Part shown: positions 1-5,847 of the stretch, piece after piece
Layout of the letters: each line of letters opens with the position of its first letter
Position numbering within the stretch: the stretch's first letter is position 1
Assembly (NCBI GenBank): GCA_017938645.1
Contig: JAGBBE010000077.1
Span: 1-11,388 of the forward strand
DNA from: Clostridia bacterium
GTDB taxonomy: Bacteria; Bacillota_A; Clostridia; Christensenellales; Aristaeellaceae
Length of the DNA: 11,388 bases
Direction: 5' to 3'
Made by a program: the position numbers and the translations under genes
Notes under the pieces: model-generated
What the model was told of the DNA's origin: nothing
Database searches by the model: none
What the model saw: only the letters and a program-made list of their open reading frames with translations

Positions 1-1
1 G

Positions 2-442
2 ATCATGAAGAAGGCTGTGTATGTTCCGGCCGGAGCCAAGATCAGCGACACGCTGAAGCTGCTGCAGAAGACCCAGAGCCAGATGGCCGTGGTTGCCGAC
101 GAATACGGCGGCACCGAGGGCATTGTGACCATGGAGGACATTCTGGAAGAGCTTGTGGGCGAAATCTGGGACGAGCACGACGAGGTGGAAGAACCCTTCC
201 GCATGTCGGACAATGGCAAAATCTGCAATGCGCTGGGTTCCGCCGACCCTGAGGAATTGTTTGAAAAGCTCGGCATCGAGGACGAAACCGAAGCCTCCAC
301 CATTTCCGGCTGGGTCATGGAAAAGACGGAGAAGATCCCGCAGTCCGGCGATACGTTCGACTGCGGCGCATGGCATGCAGTTGTGCTCAAGGCCGATGAC
401 CGCCATGTGCAGGAAATCCAGCTGACGCAGATTCAGGCATAA
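2..442 (+). CDS. HlyC/CorC-family (CNNM/TlyC-like) CBS-domain protein, C-terminal part
   Basis: This gene is cut by the left edge; the frame is open through base 2, so the visible 146 codons are the C-terminal part. It shows the end of a CBS pair ([19 protein letters not shown], with the family's typical DEYGG-TxGIVTxED pattern followed by [15 protein letters not shown]), then a CorC_HlyC domain over the last ~80 residues ([27 protein letters not shown]). In full-length members these cytosolic domains follow a DUF21/CNNM transmembrane domain, and the proteins are linked to Mg2+/Co2+ transport or efflux; the older 'hemolysin' label is not a demonstrated activity. The membrane part would lie upstream, outside the window, so this could also be a soluble CorC-type protein with CBS and CorC domains only. 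It stops 21 bp before argH with no terminator between them, so the two are probably co-transcribed. Confidence 0.9.
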   Translation: MMKKAVYVPAGAKISDTLKLLQKTQSQMAVVADEYGGTEGIVTMEDILEELVGEIWDEHDEVEEPFRMSDNGKICNALGSADPEELFEKLGIEDETEASTISGWVMEKTEKIPQSGDTFDCGAWHAVVLKADDRHVQEIQLTQIQA

Positions 443-463
443 TAACGAAAGAAGGAAAACGAT

Positions 464-1861
464 ATGGCCAAGCTCTGGGCAGGGCGCTTTGAAAAGCCCA
501 CCAATGCACTTCTGGACGATTTTCAGTCCTCCATTCCCTTTGACCAGCGGATGCTCAGCTGCGACGTAACCGGCTCCATTGCCCATGCTACGATGCTGGG
601 AGAGCAGGGCATCATTTCTATGGAGGACAGCCAAGCCATCGTGGAAGGGCTCAAGACCATTCTGGATGAATATAACGCCGGAACGCTTGAAATTGACATG
701 GGCGCAGAGGATGTGCACATGTTCGTGGAGGCGCTTCTGACCGAGCGCATCGGCGATGCAGGCAAGAGGCTGCACACCGGCCGCAGCCGCAACGATCAGG
801 TGGCGCTGGACGTGCGTATGTATGCGCGTCAGGCATGCACCAATGTGCGTGCGCTGCTTCTGAAGCTGCTGGACGTCATCGTGGGCCTGTCCGAAGAGCA
901 CACCGAAACCATCATGGCGGGATATACCCATCTGCAGAAGGCGCAGCCGATTACGCTGGCCTTCCATCTGATGGCCTATGCGCAGATGTTCATGCGTGAT
1001 GTCAAGCGCTTTGAGAACGCCTACGAAGAAGCCGACGTAATGCCGCTGGGCTCCGGTGCGCTGGCCGGCACCACCTATCCGCTCAATCGCGAGCGTGTAG
1101 CGGAACTGCTGGGATTCAGCGAGGTCACCGACAATGCGCTGGACGGCGTGAGCGACCGTGACTTCCTGATCACCTTCCTCGCCGCAGCCTCCACCTGCAT
1201 GATGCACCTCAGCCGCTTCTGTGAGGAACTGATCCTCTGGTCAACCAATGAATTCGGCACCGCCGTGATGGACGACGGCTTTGCCACCGGTTCCAGCATC
1301 ATGCCCCAGAAGAAGAACCCCGACGCCTGCGAGCTCACCCGCGGCAAGACCGGCCGCGTCTACGGCGACCTGATGGCGCTGCTGACCGTGATGAAGGGTC
1401 TGCCGCTGGCCTACAACAAGGACATGCAGGAGGACAAGGAAGCCTTCTTCGATGCATACGATACGCTGATGAAGTGCCTGCCCACCTTCACTGAGATGCT
1501 GCGCACCACCTCCTTCCGCAAGGAAGCGATGTATGAAAGCGCCGGCCTGGGCTTCACCAACGCCACCGATCTGGCCGATTATCTGGTGGGCAAGAACCTG
1601 CCCTTCCGCGATGCGCATCACGTGAGCGGCTCGCTGGTGGGCAAGTGCGTGCGTGAAAACCGTGCGCTGACCGACCTGAGCCTTGAGGAGCTCAAGGCAG
1701 CTCATCCGGCGTTTGAGGAGGACGTGTACGAGGCGATCTCGCTGGAAGCGTGCGTTCAGCGCCGCAGCCTGCGCGGCGGTCCTGCGCCTGAGGCGGTGAA
1801 GCACTCCATCGAGCGTGCGAAGGCGTGGCGCAAGGAACACCTGCTGGGTGAGGAAGCATGA
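464..1861 (+). CDS. argH: Argininosuccinate lyase
   Basis: Catalyses the last step of arginine biosynthesis, splitting argininosuccinate into arginine and fumarate, in the cytosol as a homotetramer. The 465-residue protein is the usual family length. It has the fumarase/aspartase superfamily signature GSSIMPQKKNPD at residues 276-287, which holds the catalytic serine loop. It also has the conserved TGRSRNDQV block (105-113) and GYTHLQKAQP (153-162), whose His156 sits in the conserved active-site Thr-His pair. The N-terminal LWAGRFE is typical. The ATG has an AGAAGGAAA ribosome site about 8 nt upstream. The final four bases, ATGA, overlap the start of the acyltransferase gene. No argG or other arg gene is in view, so argH lies apart from a classical arg cluster here. 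I see nothing truncated or missing. Confidence 0.98.
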   Translation: MAKLWAGRFEKPTNALLDDFQSSIPFDQRMLSCDVTGSIAHATMLGEQGIISMEDSQAIVEGLKTILDEYNAGTLEIDMGAEDVHMFVEALLTERIGDAGKRLHTGRSRNDQVALDVRMYARQACTNVRALLLKLLDVIVGLSEEHTETIMAGYTHLQKAQPITLAFHLMAYAQMFMRDVKRFENAYEEADVMPLGSGALAGTTYPLNRERVAELLGFSEVTDNALDGVSDRDFLITFLAAASTCMMHLSRFCEELILWSTNEFGTAVMDDGFATGSSIMPQKKNPDACELTRGKTGRVYGDLMALLTVMKGLPLAYNKDMQEDKEAFFDAYDTLMKCLPTFTEMLRTTSFRKEAMYESAGLGFTNATDLADYLVGKNLPFRDAHHVSGSLVGKCVRENRALTDLSLEELKAAHPAFEEDVYEAISLEACVQRRSLRGGPAPEAVKHSIERAKAWRKEHLLGEEA

Positions 1862-2892
1862 AAAAGCGGGAAAGCTGGCTGGACGCGCTGAGGATTACAT
1901 CAGCGTTTCTGGTTATCGTCAACCACACCAACAGCGGCGTCTTTCAGGCGTCTTCGCCGGAATATGGCACATGGTGGCTGTCGGTTGCGTGGTATTATCT
2001 GTGCAAGATTGCCGTTCCGGTCTTTGTAATGGTGTCCGGCGCGGTGCTTCTGCCCCGTCAGGACAGCCTGCGCAAGTGTCTGGGACGCTTCGGCAGAATT
2101 CTTGCGGCGCTTCTGGTGTTTTCTTACGGCTACTACCTCTGGGACGCTTGGGTATACTGGGGCTTGTGGCCGAGAATGATCGACTTTGGCGCGTTTTTTG
2201 AAAAAGTCTGGACGCAGCAGATCACGGATGGATTCTGGTATCTGTATTTCTACATGGGTCTGATGCTGATGCTGCCGCTTCTCCAGCGCATGGCTGCCGC
2301 CATGAAGGAACGCGAACTGGCTTATCTGGTCGGACTGTGCTTTCTGCTTGGCGCGGTGTGGCCGCTGGCGGCGCACTATGTGCCTGTGCTCCAGCTGCCT
2401 GAGCATTTCTCCGCACCGCTGTTCACTGGCTACATCGGCCTGTTCTTTGCTGGTCACTGGATCCGCAGCCATTTCACGCCGTCCAAGGCCCGCATGAGCG
2501 GCGCGGCCGCTGCGCTGATTGCATCAATCGCTGTGAGCGTCGTGCTGACGCGCATCGAGTTTGACCGGGTACCCGGCGGAAAGTACTGGTTCATGGACAA
2601 CCGCATGCAGCCCTCGGTCTTTACCATCATTGCGGCGGTTTCCGCCATGATGCTGGCCAAGGGACTGATCAGAGACGGACGGATCTGGACGGAACTGGGC
2701 GGCTGTGCATTTGGCATCTATCTGGTGCAGGACTGGCTGATTGCCGAAACCAAAATGCGGCTGTTTATGCCGCTTTGCGGTATGATTCCGGCATTCCCTG
2801 CAGTGATTGTGTGGGAGTTGATCGTGTTTGCGATTGCACTTGCTGCCGCATGGCTGATGCGCCGGATTCCGCTTCTGAAGAAAATTGTATAA
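1858..2892 (+). CDS. Acyltransferase family 3 (OafA/WecH-like) integral membrane protein
   Basis: A 344-residue polytopic membrane protein with about ten hydrophobic segments, matching the acyltransferase-3 family (PF01757) in length and pattern. The N-terminus carries the family hallmark LRITSAFLVIVNH, with conserved Arg12 in the first helix and His23, the proposed catalytic residue at its end. Members move acetyl, succinyl or similar groups from cytoplasmic acyl-CoA onto sugars of extracellular polymers or lipids. The acceptor cannot be read from this sequence. The start overlaps the argH stop (ATGA), implying translational coupling, although the two functions have no obvious link. The stop lies 2 bp from the left arm of a strong hairpin terminator. 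Confidence is good for the family and low for the substrate. Confidence 0.85.
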   Translation: MKKRESWLDALRITSAFLVIVNHTNSGVFQASSPEYGTWWLSVAWYYLCKIAVPVFVMVSGAVLLPRQDSLRKCLGRFGRILAALLVFSYGYYLWDAWVYWGLWPRMIDFGAFFEKVWTQQITDGFWYLYFYMGLMLMLPLLQRMAAAMKERELAYLVGLCFLLGAVWPLAAHYVPVLQLPEHFSAPLFTGYIGLFFAGHWIRSHFTPSKARMSGAAAALIASIAVSVVLTRIEFDRVPGGKYWFMDNRMQPSVFTIIAAVSAMMLAKGLIRDGRIWTELGGCAFGIYLVQDWLIAETKMRLFMPLCGMIPAFPAVIVWELIVFAIALAAAWLMRRIPLLKKIV

Positions 2893-2894
2893 AG

Positions 2895-2927
2895 AAAAAC
2901 GCCTGTGAAATTCTCACAGGCGTTTTT
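2895..2927. terminator. Bidirectional intrinsic terminator between the acyltransferase and GNAT genes
   Basis: A perfect 14-bp inverted repeat (left arm 2895-2908, loop AATTC 2909-2913, right arm 2914-2927) has a GC-rich core GCCTGTGA/TCACAGGC. It is flanked by A5 on the left and T5 on the right, so it reads as a rho-independent terminator on both strands. It serves the rightward argH-acyltransferase run and the leftward GNAT gene. The GNAT stop codon (complement of 2914-2916) lies inside the right arm. Confidence 0.93.
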
Positions 2928-3375
2928 CCATGGCGTCAAACACGCATCCATACAGAGCGGCTTCATTTACGCGCCTGTATCCGGCGCTTTCATACAAACG
3001 GCGCGCAGTTTTGTTTTCCACATCCACAAGCAGGTGCATGCTCCGGTAACCGAGATTTCGCGCCTGCTCTTCGGCCAGCGCAAGCAGACGTTTTCCTTCG
3101 CCCTTTCCCTGATGAGAGGGATGCAGACAAAGCCGGCACAGCACACAGGGCTTTTCGGTGTGTTCAAAGCCCAGCCCCATATCCTCCAGATCATCCCATT
3201 CAAGCAGCGTGGCGGCGCCATAATCCTCTTCGAGGTACAATACGCCCTGCCGGATATCGCTCATCGCGATTTCTTCGGTGGGATATTCGTCATCCCAGCA
3301 GGAGTTGGGCTGAGCGGCACAGGCGCGGTAGAGCGACATGATGTGATCGAAATCATTGTGTCCGGCTTGACGCAT
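2914..3375 (-). CDS. GNAT-family N-acetyltransferase
   Basis: A 153-residue single-domain acetyltransferase of the GNAT fold, expected to transfer an acetyl group from acetyl-CoA to an amine. The acetyl-CoA pyrophosphate-binding motif A is visible as HQGKGEGKRLL (residues 88-98, Q89-x-x-G92-x-G94). It follows the beta-4 strand VLCRLCLHP and precedes the typical C-terminal segment LLVDVENKTARRLYESAGYRRV (114-136) in overlapping parts. The N-terminal half (for example CWDDEYPTEE) resembles a common clostridial GNAT subgroup, but the substrate is not predictable. I chose the ATG at 3373-3375 because AAAGGAGG (complement of 3385-3392) lies 9 nt upstream. A longer in-frame extension to 3543 has no comparable site and would run through the divergent gene's start. 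It ends inside the shared terminator. Confidence 0.9.
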   Translation of the reverse strand: MRQAGHNDFDHIMSLYRACAAQPNSCWDDEYPTEEIAMSDIRQGVLYLEEDYGAATLLEWDDLEDMGLGFEHTEKPCVLCRLCLHPSHQGKGEGKRLLALAEEQARNLGYRSMHLLVDVENKTARRLYESAGYRRVNEAALYGCVFDAMEKRL

Positions 3376-3384
3376 GCTCGGAAG

Positions 3385-3392
3385 CCTCCTTT
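3385..3392 (-). promoter_or_regulatory. Ribosome binding site fixing the GNAT start
   Basis: The minus strand reads AAAGGAGG here, near-perfect complementarity to the 16S 3' end, 9 nt before the ATG at 3375. It rules out the longer in-frame ORF beginning at 3543. Confidence 0.85.
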
Positions 3393-3407
3393 GAAAGACT
3401 AGCGGCG

Positions 3408-3415
3408 GAAAGGAG
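3408..3415 (+). promoter_or_regulatory. Ribosome binding site supporting a TTG start
   Basis: GAAAGGAG lies 9 nt before the TTG at 3425-3427 and is the main reason to accept that non-ATG start. The next in-frame ATG is about 26 codons further on and has no such site. Confidence 0.75.
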
Positions 3416-3424
3416 CGTGGTTTT

Positions 3425-3802
3425 TTGATCAAACCCTTCTGGATCGGAGCGGCAGGATATCCGCTCATTGAACTGTGCTGGCGCAGGCGGACGCATCCGT
3501 CCATGGCGCTGGCAGGCGGCGTTTCATTGAAACTTCTGCACATTCTTCACCGTATGCACAAAGGCCGCCCCATCTGGCAGCAAGCACTGCTGGGCGGCCT
3601 GATGATTACCGGGGTGGAATATGCCGTGGGACGGCTTTTCAACCGCCGCTATCAGGTATGGGACTACCGCAGAACGCCGCTGAACTGGCAGGGCCAGATC
3701 TGTGTGCCGTATTCGCTGGCATGGTGCGGCTTAAGCGCCGCAGCCTTCATGACGATGCGGCTGTTTGATCACAGTTCGCGGGCGAGAATGTCGGCGATGT
3801 AG
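3425..3802 (+). CDS. Small CmpB-like membrane protein (putative ABC transporter permease family, PF06541-like)
   Basis: A 125-residue membrane protein with three hydrophobic stretches (about residues 3-19, 52-71 and 93-112). The segment between the last two, VWDYRRTPLNWQGQICVPYS, matches the conserved WDYS-x-x-P-x-N-x-x-G-x-I-C-x-x-YS-x-x-W pattern of the clostridial 'putative ABC transporter permease' / CmpB-like family. Despite the family name, no ATPase or other transporter component is encoded nearby, so transport is unproven. The start is TTG, backed by GAAAGGAG 9 nt upstream. A weak -35-like TTGACG at 3367-3372 lies within the neighbouring GNAT start region, with only a poor -10 (TTTGAA, 3390-3395). 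The last 34 bp overlap the 3' end of wecB on the other strand, so the tail RARMSAM is encoded antisense to the end of wecB. Members are often longer or fused to other domains; this is a minimal version. Confidence 0.75.
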   Translation: MIKPFWIGAAGYPLIELCWRRRTHPSMALAGGVSLKLLHILHRMHKGRPIWQQALLGGLMITGVEYAVGRLFNRRYQVWDYRRTPLNWQGQICVPYSLAWCGLSAAAFMTMRLFDHSSRARMSAM

Positions 3803-4866
3803 CGGCTGGCATGTCCGTCGCCGTAGGGATTGACGGCACGGCTCATGTCCATGTAGGAGGCTTCATCGGTCAGAAGTTCGCGCACGGAAGCATATACATG
3901 CTCCTCCTCGGTGCCGATCAGCCTGAGCGTGCCCGCCTTGACGCCCTCAGGACGCTCGGTGGTGTCACGCATGACCAGAACCGGCTTGCCCAGCGCGGGA
4001 GCCTCCTCCTGAATGCCGCCGCTGTCGGTGAGAATCAGATAGGCGCGCGCCATCAGGTTGTGGAAGTCCAGCACGTCCATTGGTTCGATCATGTGAATAC
4101 GGTCCTGACCGTCAAAACAGCTGCGCGCAATCTCGCGCACAACCGGGTTCATGTGCATGGGATAGATAACCTTCACGTCCGGCGTTTCGTCCACAATTCT
4201 GCGGATGGCCTGGAACATGCCGCGCATCGGCTCGCCCAGATTTTCGCGGCGGTGCGCCGTGAGCAGGATCAGCCGGCTGCCGTGCGCCCATTCGATTTCC
4301 GGATGGCTGTAGCCGGTGTGCACGGTGGTGTCCAGCGCGTCAATCACGGTGTTGCCGGTCACATGAATGCGCTCTGCAGGCTTGCCTTCCCTGAGCAGGT
4401 TCTCCCGGCTCATCTCCGTGGGCGCAAAATAGAACTGCGCAATCAGATCCACAGCCTGACGGTTGAATTCCTCCGGAAAGGGGGAATAGATGTTGTGGGT
4501 TCGAAGTCCCGCCTCCACGTGAGCGACGGGAATCTGCATGTAGAAGCACGCCAGCGCCGTTACAAACGCAGTGGACGTATCGCCGTGAACCAGCACCACG
4601 TCCGGCTTTTCATTTTCAAGAATTTCGCGCAGACGCTCCAGAATCGTGATCGTCACGTCAAAGAGCGTCTGTTTTTCGCGCATGATGCTCAAGTCGTACT
4701 TGGGTTCTACATGGAAGCATTCCAGAATCTGATCCAGCATCTGCCTGTGCTGGCCGGTGACACAGACCACCGTTTCGAATTCCTCTCGACGCTCCAGCTC
4801 CAGCACCAAAGGGCACATTTTGATTGCTTCGGGTCTTGTGCCGAAGATGAGCATTACCTTTTTCAT
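3769..4866 (-). CDS. wecB: UDP-N-acetylglucosamine 2-epimerase (non-hydrolysing)
   Basis: Interconverts UDP-GlcNAc and UDP-ManNAc in the cytosol, supplying ManNAc for teichoic-acid linkage units, capsule or other surface glycans. The protein is 365 residues, the normal length. Motifs numbered from the chosen start: FGTRPEAIKM (8-17), HGDTSTAF (94-101, Asp96), HVEAGLRT (116-123, Glu118), PEEFNRQ (131-137), TAHRREN (203-209, His205) and TDSGGIQEEAPALGKP (280-295). Asp96, Glu118, Glu132 and His205 correspond to the catalytic set described for E. coli WecB. I prefer the ATG at 4864-4866, which overlaps the murI stop as ATGA and sits about 6 nt behind GGGGA. An ATG two codons upstream (4872) is the alternative, but it is almost on top of that site. 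wecB is therefore translationally coupled to murI. Its 3' end overlaps the convergent CmpB-like gene by 34 bp, and I see no clear hairpin terminator there. The name mnaA is also used in Bacillota. Confidence 0.96.
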   Translation of the reverse strand: MKKVMLIFGTRPEAIKMCPLVLELERREEFETVVCVTGQHRQMLDQILECFHVEPKYDLSIMREKQTLFDVTITILERLREILENEKPDVVLVHGDTSTAFVTALACFYMQIPVAHVEAGLRTHNIYSPFPEEFNRQAVDLIAQFYFAPTEMSRENLLREGKPAERIHVTGNTVIDALDTTVHTGYSHPEIEWAHGSRLILLTAHRRENLGEPMRGMFQAIRRIVDETPDVKVIYPMHMNPVVREIARSCFDGQDRIHMIEPMDVLDFHNLMARAYLILTDSGGIQEEAPALGKPVLVMRDTTERPEGVKAGTLRLIGTEEEHVYASVRELLTDEASYMDMSRAVNPYGDGHASRYIADILAREL

Positions 4867-5687
4867 TTGCATTCCCCGATCTGCCGCGCGGCGGCTTCTT
4901 TGTCATCGGCAGCGGTGAGCTGCCTCCATTGGTCGAGCATTGCATGCATGCGCTCAAGCGGTTCGCTGCCTTCCATGGAGGACAGGAACCGTACCTTTCC
5001 GCCGGGGCCGTCGGAGCGGAGGCCTTCTTCCTCCAGCCTGCGCGCAAGCTGCCGCGCCGTGCCGAGGTTGCCGTCCACCAGATGAACATGCGGCGGAAAA
5101 AAACGGGCGATGGTTTTTTTCAGGAACGGATAATGGGTGCAGCCCAGCACCACAGCCTTCACGGGCAGATCCCGGTAAGGTGCAAGAAGCTCCTGGAGCA
5201 GGCTTTCGACCTTTTCGCCTTCGAGTGAGCCTTCTTCCACGCATTCCATCAGCCCGGGACAGGGTACGCGCAGCGCATCGTGGCCGAAACGCTCCATAAG
5301 CGATTCAAACTTTGGCAGCGCCAATGTTACGCGCGTGGCCATCACCAGCACCTTGCCTTCTCCTTCCATGAGGGAAGCGGGCTTGAGCGCCGGTTCCATG
5401 CCAATGATGGGAATCGTCAATTCCGCGCGCAGCCGCGCCGCAGCTGCGCTGGTGGCGGTGTTGCAGGCGATGACGATGGCCTTGCAGCCTTCCTGAAGGA
5501 GGTGATGAACTGCGTCATGCGTCAGATGATACACCTCATCCGGCGTTTTGTCGCCGTACGGAATGTGCTTGGTATCGCCGAAGTAGATGAAATTTTCATC
5601 CGGCAGGAGCCGCATGGCTTCGCCAAGCACGCTGATGCCGCCTAAACCGCTGTCCAGAAATCCTACCGGACGCCTGTCCAAAGCCAC
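4863..5687 (-). CDS. murI: Glutamate racemase
   Basis: Makes D-glutamate from L-glutamate in the cytosol for peptidoglycan stem peptides, by a cofactor-free two-base mechanism. The 274-residue protein carries both catalytic cysteines in their signatures, ACNTATS (Cys75) and LGCTHYP (Cys183). It also has the N-terminal DSGLGG loop (Asp12/Ser13) and YFGDTKHIPYG (35-45). Members run about 255-285 residues, so it is full length. The start is ambiguous. GTG at 5687 follows GGAGGTGA with only 3 nt after GGAGG. TTG at 5681 (codon 3) would have a more comfortable 9 nt. It is the first gene of a two-gene operon with wecB, the stop and next start sharing ATGA. A near-consensus promoter lies immediately upstream (5704-5732). 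Confidence 0.96.
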   Translation of the reverse strand: MALDRRPVGFLDSGLGGISVLGEAMRLLPDENFIYFGDTKHIPYGDKTPDEVYHLTHDAVHHLLQEGCKAIVIACNTATSAAAARLRAELTIPIIGMEPALKPASLMEGEGKVLVMATRVTLALPKFESLMERFGHDALRVPCPGLMECVEEGSLEGEKVESLLQELLAPYRDLPVKAVVLGCTHYPFLKKTIARFFPPHVHLVDGNLGTARQLARRLEEEGLRSDGPGGKVRFLSSMEGSEPLERMHAMLDQWRQLTAADDKEAAARQIGECK

Positions 5688-5695
5688 TCACCTCC
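5688..5695 (-). promoter_or_regulatory. Strong Shine-Dalgarno of murI abutting its GTG start
   Basis: The minus strand reads GGAGGTGA directly followed by GTG. Eight consecutive bases are complementary to the 16S tail, but they touch the annotated start codon. That either slows initiation at GTG or points to the TTG two codons later as the true start. Confidence 0.75.
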
Positions 5696-5703
5696 AACAT
5701 CAT

Positions 5704-5732
5704 ATTATACCCTGAGAACCCCTTTTTTTCAA
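5704..5732 (-). promoter_or_regulatory. Sigma-A type promoter of murI-wecB
   Basis: On the minus strand, TTGAAA (complement of 5727-5732), a 17-bp spacer and a perfect TATAAT (complement of 5704-5709). The predicted start of transcription is near 5697, leaving a leader of only about 10 nt that is almost entirely the ribosome site. Confidence 0.88.
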
Positions 5733-5761
5733 CCATTGCGAGGTTTTTGCGGCTTTATCCC

Positions 5762-5790
5762 TTGTGTGCGGAGCGAAGAAGGGCTATAAT
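5762..5790 (+). promoter_or_regulatory. Sigma-A type promoter of the GH79 gene
   Basis: TTGTGT at 5762-5767, exactly 17 bp, then TATAAT at 5785-5790. Transcription would begin near 5797 and give a leader of about 50 nt. The promoter is back-to-back with that of murI; the two -35 boxes are 29 bp apart, so they may compete or share a regulator. Confidence 0.8.
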
Positions 5791-5798
5791 CAAAATAG

Positions 5799-5812
5799 CA
5801 ACATGTTTGTTG
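5799..5812. promoter_or_regulatory. Operator-like inverted repeat at the GH79 transcription start
   Basis: CAACA-TGTT-TGTTG is a perfect 5-bp inverted repeat with a 4-nt centre, starting about 2 nt after the predicted transcription start. It contains the 8-bp palindrome AACATGTT (5800-5807). Its position would suit a repressor site for a catabolic gene. The repeat is short and could be chance. Confidence 0.3.
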
Positions 5813-5847
5813 TTTTCCATCATGTATCCAAAAGGAGCGCGATTTCC

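Noticed and set aside
1900..2472. 190-residue minus-strand frame opposite the acyltransferase
   Set aside because: Gln/Arg/His-rich antisense of a membrane protein, with no ribosome site.
3811..5085. 424-residue open frame on the plus strand opposite wecB and murI
   Set aside because: It runs antisense to two genes with clear catalytic motifs. Its composition is His/Arg/Val-rich without domain features, and it has no ribosome site. It is a shadow caused by GC-rich third positions.
5764..5847. 28-residue N-terminal extension of the GH79 protein from an in-frame GTG
   Set aside because: The GTG lies in the predicted -35 box, upstream of the transcription start, and AAAGGAG precedes the ATG at 5848.
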